Of a stretch of 64,000 nt of DNA, positions 1 through 8,887 are shown piece after piece (position 1 is the stretch's first letter; every line of letters starts with the position of its first letter). The translations under genes and the position numbers were made by a program. The notes below the pieces were generated by a model. It saw only the letters and a list, made by a program, of their open reading frames with translations. It made no database searches and was not told where the DNA came from. This DNA comes from an uncultured Oxalobacter sp. (GTDB lineage Bacteria; Pseudomonadota; Gammaproteobacteria; Burkholderiales; Burkholderiaceae_D), in assembly GCA_934277985.1 (NCBI GenBank), contig CAKQWF010000005.1, positions 62,001 through 126,000 on the forward strand, written 5' to 3'.

Positions 1-3000
1 GCTTCGTCATGAAAAATCGTGGACGCCGCCATCGGTTCCGTCTGGCGGCTGTTCCGGATGTGCCGCTGTCGAATTCAATCGATATTCGGGGCGATTTGTC
101 GCATCCAAGATTCGCCGAACGTATTTCGGACTTTTCGAAATGGAAAGGTGAACTCTATGCGGATATGCCGGGTGTCCGGCTGGATGAGTGGAAGCGATTT
201 GTCGATTTCCCTCTGGATGTACAAGGCGGCTCCGGCTCTGTCCGGGCCTGGTTGGCCCTGGATGGGCTCAGATTGTCCGGCGTGACAGCCGATATCGAAG
301 GCAAGAATATCCGGTTTACGCCTGATACGACGTTGCCGGTACTGGATGTAAGCCGCGTGTCGGGGCGTTTTTCGATGGAAACGCCAAAATACCGCACGGC
401 GGCAGACAATCCGCAGAAAAAGCCGGTGTACACGTATGCTGCCAACCATTTCTCAATGGAAACGGCAGAAGGCAAAGCGCTGCACGATACCACATTCTCC
501 GTCATGTATGTGCCCGGACAGGACCGTGTGCCTGAAGAGCTGAAAGTCGAAATCGGCAAGCTTGATATCAGTGAACTGACGGCGTTTTTGCCCTATTTGC
601 CGATCGAAAAGGAGATGCGCAGCCAGGTGGAATCGCGACATCTGGCGGGCAAACTGTCCGGTGTCACCGTCCAATGGAAGCAGGCCGCCGGCACCGATCC
701 CGTTTATCTGGTTCAGGGACGGTTTGAGGGGTTGACCGTTTTGGAAAAGAACGGAACCGGTCATGCCGAAGTTTCTTCAGGACAAATTGCGCAGTTGCCC
801 GCGCATCCGGGATTCGCGAATTTGAGCGGCTCGGTTTCCGCCAATGAATATGGCGGTGAATTGGTGTTGGACTCGAAAAATGCCGTGCTGGCGCTGCCGT
901 TTTATGCTGCGAATGCTCCGCAAAAGGCCGATGGGCTGATGGCGAAAATCGGATGGAAACGTTCGGCAGACAACGTCCTGTCGGTCGATATCGGACAATT
1001 GTCACTGTTGCAGGATGGTATGCGGATGAATATTTCCGGGCAATATACGAACGATCTGAAAGATACGGCGAACCGGTATGGCAGTGCGGATTTGAAGGCG
1101 AAAATCGAAAATCTGGAAATCGCGCGTGTCAGAAAATACATCCCGCTTCAGACTCCCGTTTCACTCAAAGAATGGTTGAGCGGTGCCCTGAAAGGCGGGA
1201 AAGTCAGTGAGGCGGAAATTCACCTTAAAGGGGCGCTTGCCGATTTTCCGTATGCAGGGCAGAGCGGAAATGGCATTTTCTCGGTTCGTGCCCGGTTGGC
1301 CGACGGTTTGCTGAATTTCACTCCTGATACGTTTGCCGATGGGGGCAAACGTCCGTTATGGCCGGTTATCGAAAAAATCCAGGGTGAATTTCGCATGAAC
1401 GGCAGTTATCTGGCTATCCATGCCGACAGCGCGGAGACCAACCATGCGGTACTGGAAAATGTGGATGTCATTATCGCCGATGTCCTGTCGGACAATCCGC
1501 AGCTCGATATCAAGGGAAAGGCGGCAGGAACCTTGCAGCATTTGGTCGGATACGTGAATTTGTCACCTGTTACGGACTGGATCGGACACCTGACGGAAAA
1601 AACCACAGCGACCGGCAACGCGAAACTGGCACTCGAAATGCATTTGCCGCTTGAAAAAATGGCGGCTTCCACGGTCAAGGGGACATTGCAGTTCGACAAT
1701 AACGATATTGTTTTGCTGGAAGATTTGCCGGTTATCACGAAAACGCAAGGGCAGTTGCTGTTTTCCGAAAAAGGTTTCCGGCTGGAAAAAGTCCGTGGGG
1801 ATTTTCTGCATGAACCGGTTACGGTATCAGGCGGGACGCAGCCGGACGGACATTTTCTGGTACGTGCCGACGGCGTGTTGAGTGCAAGGGGATTGCAACG
1901 TACCTATCATACGGGTGCGATGGGCAAGCTGGTACAAAATCTTTCGGGCAATACACCGTATACCGTCAGCATCAGGGATGGCATGATACGGGTCGACTCG
2001 TCACTGAAAGGCCTGAAAATCGGTTTGCCGACTCCGTTGGGCAAACCGGCAGGCAGTGTGCTGCCTTTAAGTGTCATTCTGAAAGATTTGCCTTCCGCCG
2101 GGCATAGTATGCGGGATGAACTGTCTGTCGTTTATGGGGAAAACATGACGGCAAGATACTTGCGACAGAAAGAAAAACGTTCGGCATGGCGTGTCATGCA
2201 AGGCGGAATCGGTATCAACACGAAACCGGTATTGCAGGACGGACTGTCGCTGGGTATCAGCTTGCACAGTGTCGATTTCAATACGTGGAGCGGATTTCTC
2301 AAGGATTTTTACTCGCCTTCAGGCGAGAAAGGCGGCACATCTTCCGAGGAAAGTACGCTGGTGCAATATGTTTATCCGCGATATTTCTCGGTTGATGCCG
2401 ATGAAATCATGGCGCTGGATATGTGGTTGACCGATGTCCGTCTTAACGGATCGCGTCAGGGAGGAAACTGGGATTTCCGTATCGGGTCGAACCAGATCAA
2501 CGGACAACTGAAATGGCAGGAAGCGACGGGAAAAGACGTTACCGGCAAGCTCATCGCACGGCTGAAATCGCTCAATATCCTGCAATCTTCGCTCAAACAG
2601 GCATCCAGTACTGCCGGCAAGGAAAATACTTACTGGATTCCGTCGCTGGATATTGTGACGGACGAGCTGACGCTTTTTGAAAAACGTCTGGGCAAAACGG
2701 AAATCGTGGCCAACAACGTGTCTTTCAAGGGAGGACGCGAGTGGCGGATCAACCGGCTGAAAATCACCAATCCCGATGCGGTACTCGAGGCATCGGGCAG
2801 CTGGATTTCGGTTACCGGCAACAGGCAGCAAACCCGGTTGCACTACATATTGAATATCAAGAATGCCGGGAAATTGCTGGGACGTCTCGGATATGACGAT
2901 CTGATCAAACGCGGAAATGGGGAAATGAAAGGCGATCTCAGCTGGGAAGGGTTGCCTTTCGCACTGGATTTGCCGTCGTTATCGGGCAAGATGTCGCTCA

Positions 3001-3473
3001 AGGTGCAGGCAGGACAGTTTCTGAAGGCTGATCCGGGGGCCGCCAAGTTGCTCAGCGTCATCAGTCTGCAGTCGTTGCCGCGCCGTTTGAATCTGGATTT
3101 CCGCGACATCTTCTCCAAAGGATTCGCCTTTGACGAAATTACGGCGAATGCCACGATCGCCAATGGCATCATGCATACGGAAAATCTGAAAATGAACGGG
3201 GTCAATGCGACAGTCCTGATGAATGGCAGCGTCAATATCGCCAGAGAGTCGCAGAACCTGCATGTGGTCATCATTCCGGAAATCAACGCGGCGGCCGCAT
3301 CCATTGCCTATGGTTTCATCAATCCGGCTATCGGAATCGGCACGTTTCTTGCACAGATGTTCCTGAGAGAACCGTTGATGAAACAGTTTACGCACGAATA
3401 CAGTATCACGGGGACATGGAAAGAGCCGGTTATCCGTGAAGTCAAGGGCGATACGGGAAAGAAAACAGGCTAG
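1..3473 (+). CDS. yhdP: YhdP family AsmA-like protein (5' truncated by window edge)
   Basis: Large AsmA-like/DUF3971 protein. The reading frame is open through the left window edge, and the first Met (position 9) lies inside conserved sequence. Family members are usually about 1270-1400 residues, so the visible 1154 residues probably lack an N-terminal part with the membrane anchor. The C-terminal region around residues 1040-1130 has the family pattern of beta-rich repeats followed by a hydrophobic AAAASIAYGFINPAIGIGTF segment. In E. coli YhdP works with TamB and YdbH in phospholipid transport between inner and outer membranes; the same role here is inferred from homology. The stop lies 26 bp before nit, so the genes are probably co-transcribed. 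Confidence 0.9.
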   Translation, partial: FVMKNRGRRHRFRLAAVPDVPLSNSIDIRGDLSHPRFAERISDFSKWKGELYADMPGVRLDEWKRFVDFPLDVQGGSGSVRAWLALDGLRLSGVTADIEGKNIRFTPDTTLPVLDVSRVSGRFSMETPKYRTAADNPQKKPVYTYAANHFSMETAEGKALHDTTFSVMYVPGQDRVPEELKVEIGKLDISELTAFLPYLPIEKEMRSQVESRHLAGKLSGVTVQWKQAAGTDPVYLVQGRFEGLTVLEKNGTGHAEVSSGQIAQLPAHPGFANLSGSVSANEYGGELVLDSKNAVLALPFYAANAPQKADGLMAKIGWKRSADNVLSVDIGQLSLLQDGMRMNISGQYTNDLKDTANRYGSADLKAKIENLEIARVRKYIPLQTPVSLKEWLSGALKGGKVSEAEIHLKGALADFPYAGQSGNGIFSVRARLADGLLNFTPDTFADGGKRPLWPVIEKIQGEFRMNGSYLAIHADSAETNHAVLENVDVIIADVLSDNPQLDIKGKAAGTLQHLVGYVNLSPVTDWIGHLTEKTTATGNAKLALEMHLPLEKMAASTVKGTLQFDNNDIVLLEDLPVITKTQGQLLFSEKGFRLEKVRGDFLHEPVTVSGGTQPDGHFLVRADGVLSARGLQRTYHTGAMGKLVQNLSGNTPYTVSIRDGMIRVDSSLKGLKIGLPTPLGKPAGSVLPLSVILKDLPSAGHSMRDELSVVYGENMTARYLRQKEKRSAWRVMQGGIGINTKPVLQDGLSLGISLHSVDFNTWSGFLKDFYSPSGEKGGTSSEESTLVQYVYPRYFSVDADEIMALDMWLTDVRLNGSRQGGNWDFRIGSNQINGQLKWQEATGKDVTGKLIARLKSLNILQSSLKQASSTAGKENTYWIPSLDIVTDELTLFEKRLGKTEIVANNVSFKGGREWRINRLKITNPDAVLEASGSWISVTGNRQQTRLHYILNIKNAGKLLGRLGYDDLIKRGNGEMKGDLSWEGLPFALDLPSLSGKMSLKVQAGQFLKADPGAAKLLSVISLQSLPRRLNLDFRDIFSKGFAFDEITANATIANGIMHTENLKMNGVNATVLMNGSVNIARESQNLHVVIIPEINAAAASIAYGFINPAIGIGTFLAQMFLREPLMKQFTHEYSITGTWKEPVIREVKGDTGKKTG

Positions 3474-3499
3474 ACAAACAGTCAGTGAAAGGAGTGAGC

Positions 3500-4297
3500 A
3501 TGACGAAAGTGGCTGCCATCCAGATGGTTTCCACGCCGGTTGTCGAGGAAAATATCGCGACGGCAAGACGTTTGATCGGAGAGGCGGCCAGTCAGGGTGC
3601 CGATCTGGTTTTGTTGCCGGAGTACTGGCCGGGTATCGGTTATAACGATACGGAAAAATTGCAACATGCCGAAGTGTTCGGAAAGGGCGTGATCCAGGAT
3701 TTCATGGCGGAAATGGCGCGTGAAAACGGTATCTGGCTGATCGGCGGGACACTTTCGCTGGTATCGGATGAACCCGGAAAAGTGTTGAACAGTTCGCTGG
3801 TTTACGATGCAGCTGGCAAAAACGTCGCTCGTTACGACAAGATTCACCTGTTCGGATTTTCGACGGAGCGCGAATCGTATGACGAGTCGCTGGCGATTAC
3901 CGGCGGGCATGATGTCGTGACGTTTCAGGCGCCATTCGGCAAAGTGGGGTTGTCGGTCTGCTACGATCTGCGATTTCCGGAACTGTACCGCGCATTCGGC
4001 GACTGTGCGCTGATCGTGGTGCCGTCAGCATTTACTTATACGACGGGCAAGGTTCACTGGGAAATCCTCTTGCGTGCACGTGCGATCGAGAATCAGGCTT
4101 ATGTGCTTGCAGCCGCACAAGGTGGCCGGCATGTCACGGGACGCCGGACATGGGGACATACCATGCTGATCGATCCATGGGGCGAGGTGAAAGCGGTATT
4201 ACCGGAAGGCGAAGGTGTGGTTGCCGGCGAACTGGATTTCGGGAGAATGGCGTCCATTCGTGAAAAGTTGCCAGCCTTAAGACATCGCAAGCTCTGA
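3500..4297 (+). CDS. Nitrilase-superfamily amidase, Nit1/deaminated-glutathione amidase type
   Basis: A 265-residue carbon-nitrogen hydrolase. The catalytic triad is visible: Glu41 in LLPEYWPG, Lys114 in YDKIHLF and Cys154 in SVCYDLRFPELYR. The last motif is typical of the Nit1/YafV-like branch that hydrolyses deaminated glutathione, a metabolite-repair reaction. A GTG at 3485 could extend the frame by five codons, but the ribosome binding site AAAGGAG (3488-3494) lies just upstream of the ATG at 3500, which I take as the start. The setting between yhdP and tldD is a common betaproteobacterial arrangement. The exact substrate is inferred from motif type only. Confidence 0.88.
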   Translation: MTKVAAIQMVSTPVVEENIATARRLIGEAASQGADLVLLPEYWPGIGYNDTEKLQHAEVFGKGVIQDFMAEMARENGIWLIGGTLSLVSDEPGKVLNSSLVYDAAGKNVARYDKIHLFGFSTERESYDESLAITGGHDVVTFQAPFGKVGLSVCYDLRFPELYRAFGDCALIVVPSAFTYTTGKVHWEILLRARAIENQAYVLAAAQGGRHVTGRRTWGHTMLIDPWGEVKAVLPEGEGVVAGELDFGRMASIREKLPALRHRKL

Positions 4298-4422
4298 TAT
4301 CCATTTCACGGTAAGGTGACGAAATGCTGTTTGCCGGTGCAAATGGCGTTTCGCCCATTCCATGCATATCGTGCATCTGGCCGGTATGTCTGCGCATGTC
4401 TGCAATTTTTCGCACAATACAC

Positions 4423-4428
4423 TACAAT
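4423..4428 (+). promoter_or_regulatory. Candidate -10 element for tldD
   Basis: TACAAT lies 33 bp before the tldD start in the 164-bp nit-tldD gap. A weak -35 match (CTGCAA) is 17 bp upstream. This is only a promoter-like match. Confidence 0.35.
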
Positions 4429-4461
4429 CGCCATGTACTTTCACTCAAAGGATTGTTACTG

Positions 4462-5922
4462 ATGTCCTCCACCCATTTGACAAAAGACGCCCTTGGATTG
4501 GCCAAATCCGTTTTGCTGGAACCTTTCGGTCTGGATGAACCGGCGCTGGTTCGTGCAATCGGTGGTATTTTCACGCATCAGGTCGATTATGCCGATCTGT
4601 ATTTCCAGTTCACGAAAAACGAAAGCTGGAGTCTGGAGGAAGGTATCGTCAAGACGGGCAGTTTTTCGATCGACAAAGGTGTCGGTGTCCGCGCGGTATC
4701 GGGTGACAAAACGGCATTTTCCTATTCGGACGATATTTCGATGGCTTCGCTTGAGGAAGCGGCCAAAGCGACCCGGACGATCGGCAGGCAGGGTGCCGGA
4801 CAAGCGAAAGTCGCTACCTCGCTGAGGTCATCGGCAGTGCATTCGCTGTATATCCCGAATGATCCCCTCCAGACGATCAGTGCGGCGGAAAAAGTGGCCA
4901 TCCTGGAAAAGGTCGAAAAACTTGCCAAGGCAACCGATCCGCGCATCGTGCAAGTCATGGCAGGTCTTGCAGGCGAGTTCGATATCGTGATGGTCGTGCG
5001 CAGCGACGGTACATTGGCAGCCGATGTCAGACCGCTGATCCGTTTGTCCGTGACCGTCATTGCCGAAGAAAACGGACGGCGTGAAATGGGAACGGCCGGT
5101 GGCGGTGGCCGTTATGGCTATACCTATTTCACTGACGAGCTGATCCGGCAATATGTCGATGAAGCCACACGTTCGGCGCTGGTCAATCTCGAAGCGCGTC
5201 CCGCTCCGGCGGGGCCCATGACGGTCGTACTGGGCTCCGGCTGGCCCGGTGTCCTACTGCATGAAGCGGTCGGGCATGGTCTGGAAGGCGATTTCAACCG
5301 GAAAGGCTCCAGTGCCTTTTCCGGAAGACTGGGCGAGAAAGTGGCGGCTGACGGTATTACCGTAGTCGATGACGGCTCCATCGCCAACCGGCGCGGTTCG
5401 CTGAACATGGATGACGAAGGCAATCAGACACAATGTACGGTGCTGATCGAGAACGGGATACTCAAAGGGTATTTGCAGGATACCCTGAATGCGCGTCTGA
5501 TGAATATGCCGGTAACGGGAAATGCACGGCGTGAATCGTTTGCTCATTTGCCGATGCCGCGCATGACCAATACATTCATGCTGGCAGGCAATCGGGAACC
5601 GGATGAAATCATCGCGTCGGTCAAAAAAGGATTGTATGCGGCGAATTTCGGTGGCGGGCAGGTGGACATCACGAACGGCAAATTCGTGTTTTCCGCCAGC
5701 GAAGCGTATATGATCGAAAACGGCAAGCTGACGTATCCGGTCAAGGGAGCGACCCTGATCGGAAACGGCCCGGATATTCTGAAGCGGGTTTCCATGATCG
5801 GCAACGATATGCGGCTGGATTCCGGTATCGGTGTCTGTGGAAAGGAAGGACAAAGTGTGCCGGTCGGCGTCGGACAGCCGACATTGCGTATCGAGGACGT
5901 CACTGTCGGCGGAACCGTGTAA
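4462..5922 (+). CDS. tldD: Metalloprotease TldD
   Basis: A 486-residue U62-family metallopeptidase subunit, close to the usual 480. The zinc motif HExxxH is present (HEAVGH, residues 267-272). TldD forms a heterodimer with TldE/PmbA that degrades unfolded peptides and matures some RiPPs such as microcin B17; pmbA is not in this window. The open frame extends 46 codons upstream to 4324, but those residues look unlike the family. ATG 4462 follows an AAAGGA sequence (4447-4452) and gives the expected N-terminus. Confidence 0.95.
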   Translation: MSSTHLTKDALGLAKSVLLEPFGLDEPALVRAIGGIFTHQVDYADLYFQFTKNESWSLEEGIVKTGSFSIDKGVGVRAVSGDKTAFSYSDDISMASLEEAAKATRTIGRQGAGQAKVATSLRSSAVHSLYIPNDPLQTISAAEKVAILEKVEKLAKATDPRIVQVMAGLAGEFDIVMVVRSDGTLAADVRPLIRLSVTVIAEENGRREMGTAGGGGRYGYTYFTDELIRQYVDEATRSALVNLEARPAPAGPMTVVLGSGWPGVLLHEAVGHGLEGDFNRKGSSAFSGRLGEKVAADGITVVDDGSIANRRGSLNMDDEGNQTQCTVLIENGILKGYLQDTLNARLMNMPVTGNARRESFAHLPMPRMTNTFMLAGNREPDEIIASVKKGLYAANFGGGQVDITNGKFVFSASEAYMIENGKLTYPVKGATLIGNGPDILKRVSMIGNDMRLDSGIGVCGKEGQSVPVGVGQPTLRIEDVTVGGTV

Positions 5923-5937
5923 AATAAAAAGAAATTT

Positions 5938-5966
5938 TTGTCAGACCGGAAAAACTGGTTTACAAT
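5938..5966 (+). promoter_or_regulatory. Sigma-70 promoter for the aroG leader
   Basis: TTGTCA (5938-5943), a 17-bp spacer and TACAAT (5961-5966) form a strong sigma-70-like promoter 16 bp after the tldD stop. The expected transcription start near 5973 gives a leader of about 180 nt before aroG, containing the leader peptide and terminator described next. Confidence 0.7.
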
Positions 5967-6002
5967 GAATGAACATATAGTATCAAGCGCCTGTTTTGTA
6001 AA

Positions 6003-6086
6003 ATGTTGAACTTCGCTCACTTTTATTATTTTTACTTTAGCTATTCCAGCCCGTTGGCGGTGGAGAAGCGGCAAGCGCTCGAGTAA
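6003..6086 (+). CDS. Aromatic-rich leader peptide of aroG (Phe/Tyr attenuator)
   Basis: A 27-codon ORF beginning MLNFAHFYYFYFSYSS. Eight of its first 14 residues are Phe or Tyr, and it ends at TAA 6084-6086. It lies between a good promoter and a Rho-independent hairpin just before the DAHP synthase gene, which is the layout of pheL-type transcription attenuators. Stalling at the Phe/Tyr codons (6012-6047) would leave 6054-6061 free to pair with the 5' arm of the terminator; translation to the stop would cover it. No good Shine-Dalgarno sequence precedes the ATG, which is the main weakness. Function is inferred from layout. Confidence 0.75.
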   Translation: MLNFAHFYYFYFSYSSPLAVEKRQALE

Positions 6087-6106
6087 AGAGAATACCGAAA
6101 TTCCCG

Positions 6107-6133
6107 AAAACCGCCAGAATTGGCGGTTTTTTC
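6107..6133 (+). terminator. Attenuator terminator upstream of aroG
   Basis: CCGCCA (6111-6116) pairs with TGGCGG (6121-6126) across a GAAT loop. The stem is extended by AAAA/TTTT and followed by a T-run. The segment TTGGCGGT at 6054-6061 repeats the 3' arm and can pair with the 5' arm instead, giving an antiterminator. Confidence 0.8.
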
Positions 6134-6155
6134 GTTTATCAAGACTGGAAAAACA

Positions 6156-7217
6156 ATGAAACCCACCGATGATTTAAGAATTCTCGCGATGAAAGAACTG
6201 ACACCACCTTCTCATTTGATACGCGAGTTTCCCTGCCTTGAGAAGGCAGCCGAAACGGTTTCAACCTGCAGAGAATCCATCCATCGTGTCCTGCACGATC
6301 AGGATGATCGTCTCGTCGTGATTATCGGCCCCTGTTCGATTCACGATCCGAAAGCCGCAATGGAATATGCCCATCGTCTGGCAGAGGAACAGCAGCGTTA
6401 TGCCAACGATCTGATCGTCGTCATGCGGGTATATTTCGAAAAACCACGTACGACGATCGGCTGGAAAGGCCTGATCAACGACCCGTTCATGGATCACAGC
6501 TACCGTATCAACGAAGGTTTGCACATCGCACGTGAACTGTTGCGTGACGTCAACGAACTGGGGCTGCCGGCCGCAACCGAATATCTGGATATGATCAGCC
6601 CGCAATATGTGGCTGACATGATCAGCTGGGGAGCGATCGGTGCGCGAACGACGGAATCGCAGGTTCATCGTGAATTGTCGTCAGGCCTGTCGTGCCCGGT
6701 CGGATTCAAAAACGGTACGGACGGCAACATCAAGATCGCGATCGATGCCATCAAGGCTGCTTCACATCCGCACCATTTCCTGTCGGTTACCAAAGGCGGT
6801 CATACCGCCATTTTCGAAACGCAGGGCAATCACGACTGTCATATCATTTTGCGTGGCGGTTACAAGCCAAATTACGATGCTGCGAGTGTCGAGGCAGCTT
6901 GTCAGGCTGTGGAAGCGGCCGGCCTGTCGCCGAGAATCATGATCGACGCCTCGCATGGCAACAGCTCCAAGAAGGCGGAAAATCAGGTTCCGGTCTGTGC
7001 GGAAGTCGGGCGGAATATCGCCAGCGGCAACAACAAGATCATTGGTGTCATGATCGAGTCGAATCTGGTCGGAGGTCGTCAGGATCATGTTCCTGGCAAA
7101 CCGCTGGTTTATGGTCAGTCTGTAACCGATGCCTGTATCGGCTGGGATGACAGCAGCAAACTCCTGAAAGATCTGGCGGATTCCGTCAAGAGACGTCGTG
7201 ATGTGCTGAAGAAGTGA
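6156..7217 (+). CDS. aroG: 3-deoxy-7-phosphoheptulonate (DAHP) synthase, class I
   Basis: A 353-residue type I DAHP synthase that condenses phosphoenolpyruvate with erythrose-4-phosphate in the first step of the shikimate pathway. Family blocks are visible: GPCSIHDPKAAMEYA, YFEKPRTTIGWKGLINDP, GARTTESQVHRE, GFKNGTDGN, ILRGG and DASHGNSSKK. The ATG at 6156 matches the family N-terminus; the open frame runs 12 codons further upstream through the terminator. The Phe/Tyr leader suggests expression responds to aromatic amino acid supply. Whether the enzyme is inhibited by Phe or Tyr cannot be read with confidence, so the symbol aroG rather than aroF is tentative. Confidence 0.95.
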   Translation: MKPTDDLRILAMKELTPPSHLIREFPCLEKAAETVSTCRESIHRVLHDQDDRLVVIIGPCSIHDPKAAMEYAHRLAEEQQRYANDLIVVMRVYFEKPRTTIGWKGLINDPFMDHSYRINEGLHIARELLRDVNELGLPAATEYLDMISPQYVADMISWGAIGARTTESQVHRELSSGLSCPVGFKNGTDGNIKIAIDAIKAASHPHHFLSVTKGGHTAIFETQGNHDCHIILRGGYKPNYDAASVEAACQAVEAAGLSPRIMIDASHGNSSKKAENQVPVCAEVGRNIASGNNKIIGVMIESNLVGGRQDHVPGKPLVYGQSVTDACIGWDDSSKLLKDLADSVKRRRDVLKK

Positions 7218-7222
7218 AACAG

Positions 7223-7249
7223 AAAAGCCGCCTTTGAGGCGGCTTTTTT
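7223..7249. terminator. Bidirectional terminator between aroG and yajQ
   Basis: AAAGCCGCC (7224-7232) and GGCGGCTTT (7238-7246) flank a TTTGA loop, with A- and T-runs on either side. It sits between two convergent genes and can serve both. Confidence 0.85.
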
Positions 7250-7734
7250 CAGTTGCGGAAGTTGTTGAATTCAAGCGGGATGTCTGAGACTTCCTTGCGA
7301 AGCATGGCCATGGTGGCTTGCAGATCGTCTTTTTTCGCACCGGTGACACGAACAGCATCGCCCTGGATGCTGGCCTGTACTTTCAGCTTGTTGTCCTTGA
7401 CTAGCTTGACGATTTTTTTCGCCTGATCGCTGGCGATACCGTTTTTGACGGTTACAAGCTGTTTGACCTTGTCGCCGCTGATTTTTTCGATTTTGCCTTC
7501 ATCGAGAAAGCGGATATCGACTTTCCGTTTGGCCATCTTGCCGGTCAGCACATCCTTGACTTGTCCCAGCTGGAATTCGGAATCGGCGAAGACCGTCAGT
7601 TCATGTTCTTTCTGTTCCACGCGTGCATCGCTGCCGCGAAAGTCGAAACGGGTGCCGATTTCCTTGTTCGTCTGGTCGACAGCGTTTCGGACTTCGACCA
7701 TGTTGGCTTCGGATACGACGTCAAAAGAGGGCAT
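7249..7734 (-). CDS. yajQ: YajQ/DUF520 nucleotide-binding protein
   Basis: A 161-residue YajQ-family protein of standard length, starting [20 protein letters not shown] and ending PLEFNNFRN as the family does. It has two ferredoxin-like folds. The Xanthomonas homologue binds cyclic di-GMP and acts as a transcription co-regulator; that role here is only inferred. An AAAGGTG ribosome binding site precedes the start. It is divergent from murB, with 121 bp between them. Confidence 0.93.
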   Translation of the reverse strand: MPSFDVVSEANMVEVRNAVDQTNKEIGTRFDFRGSDARVEQKEHELTVFADSEFQLGQVKDVLTGKMAKRKVDIRFLDEGKIEKISGDKVKQLVTVKNGIASDQAKKIVKLVKDNKLKVQASIQGDAVRVTGAKKDDLQATMAMLRKEVSDIPLEFNNFRN

Positions 7735-7855
7735 AGATCACCTTTCTTGCAAATTCCTCGACAGAGGACATCAATAGTCATTAAGATTGCAGTCTGCATT
7801 GTAACGAACAAAATTCCGGTATGCCACCCGGTATCCGTTTCCAACAGTAACGACC

Positions 7856-8884
7856 ATGATTTTCCCCGATAACGTCATGCATGATTTTCCGCTGTGTGAA
7901 CTGAATACGTTTCACATGGATGTATCCGCCAGAGCATATATAGCGGTAACCGGCATCGACGAGCTTGAGGGGATTTGCAGGCATGAAACATTGGCACACA
8001 TGCCAAAACTGGTGATCGGCGGCGGCAGCAACCTGTTGTTGACCGGATATGTCGACAAGCTGGTCTTGCACATGCAGATGAAAGGGATTTTCCGTGAAGG
8101 GGAAGATGACGAATATGTTTATCTGCGTGCCGCTGCAGGAGAACGGTGGCAGGATCTGGTGGACCGGTGTCTGGCAAACGGACTGGGAGGCCTGGAAAAT
8201 CTTGCCGGTATCCCCGGTACGGTGGGTGCAGCGCCCGTACAGAATATCGGTGCCTATGGAGCGGAGCTGAAAGACTGTTTCTTTTCGTTGCGTGCTTTTG
8301 ATTTCGCGAGTGGAAAACTTGTCGAAATGAACCGGAATGATTGCCGTTTTTCCTATCGTGACAGTATTTTCAAACATGAAATGAAAGATCGGCTGGTGAT
8401 CGTGGACGTGACGTTTGCATTGCCCAAACGCTGGACGCCCAATATTGCCTATGGTGACGTGGCGCGCGAGCTGGAAAAGTCCGGGATTTCCAGACCATCT
8501 CCAGCCGATATCGGCGGAGTCATCGTCAAAATCCGTCGAAGCAAATTGCCGAACCCCGCTGTTCTGGGAAATGCAGGCAGTTTTTTCAAGAATCCTACGG
8601 TAACGGCCGAAGAAATGGCCTCTCTGAAACGACTGCATCCTGATATCCCGGCATACGAACAGGCGGATGGACGCTATCGTATCGCTGCCGGCTGGCTGAT
8701 CGACAGGTGCGGATGGAAAGGGCGTCGTATCGGTGATGCCGGGGTTTGCGAAACGCAGGCGCTGGTATTGGTCAACCATGGCCGCGCCACAGGCGCGGAG
8801 ATGGTTGAGTTGGCCGGTGCGATCGAACAGGATGTGATGGCCCGTTTCGGTATCCGGCTGGAGCCGGAACCGGTATTCGTCTGA
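7856..8884 (+). CDS. murB: UDP-N-acetylenolpyruvoylglucosamine reductase
   Basis: A 342-residue type I MurB that reduces UDP-GlcNAc-enolpyruvate to UDP-MurNAc using NADPH and FAD. FAD-binding blocks are GGGSNLLLT and IPGTVGAAPVQNIGAYG. Catalytic residues visible are Arg168 (FSYRDSIFK), the proton donor Ser242 (GNAGSFFKNP) and Glu338 near the C-terminus. No strong ribosome binding site precedes ATG 7856, and an ATG at 7877 is possible. The gene stands apart from the dcw cluster, as often in betaproteobacteria. Confidence 0.95.
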   Translation: MIFPDNVMHDFPLCELNTFHMDVSARAYIAVTGIDELEGICRHETLAHMPKLVIGGGSNLLLTGYVDKLVLHMQMKGIFREGEDDEYVYLRAAAGERWQDLVDRCLANGLGGLENLAGIPGTVGAAPVQNIGAYGAELKDCFFSLRAFDFASGKLVEMNRNDCRFSYRDSIFKHEMKDRLVIVDVTFALPKRWTPNIAYGDVARELEKSGISRPSPADIGGVIVKIRRSKLPNPAVLGNAGSFFKNPTVTAEEMASLKRLHPDIPAYEQADGRYRIAAGWLIDRCGWKGRRIGDAGVCETQALVLVNHGRATGAEMVELAGAIEQDVMARFGIRLEPEPVFV

Positions 8885-8887
8885 AAA

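Noticed and set aside
5965-6007. Short ORF starting at ATG 5965 before the aroG leader peptide
   Set aside because: It begins inside the -10 hexamer, so it would not be in the transcript, and it lacks a meaningful codon pattern.
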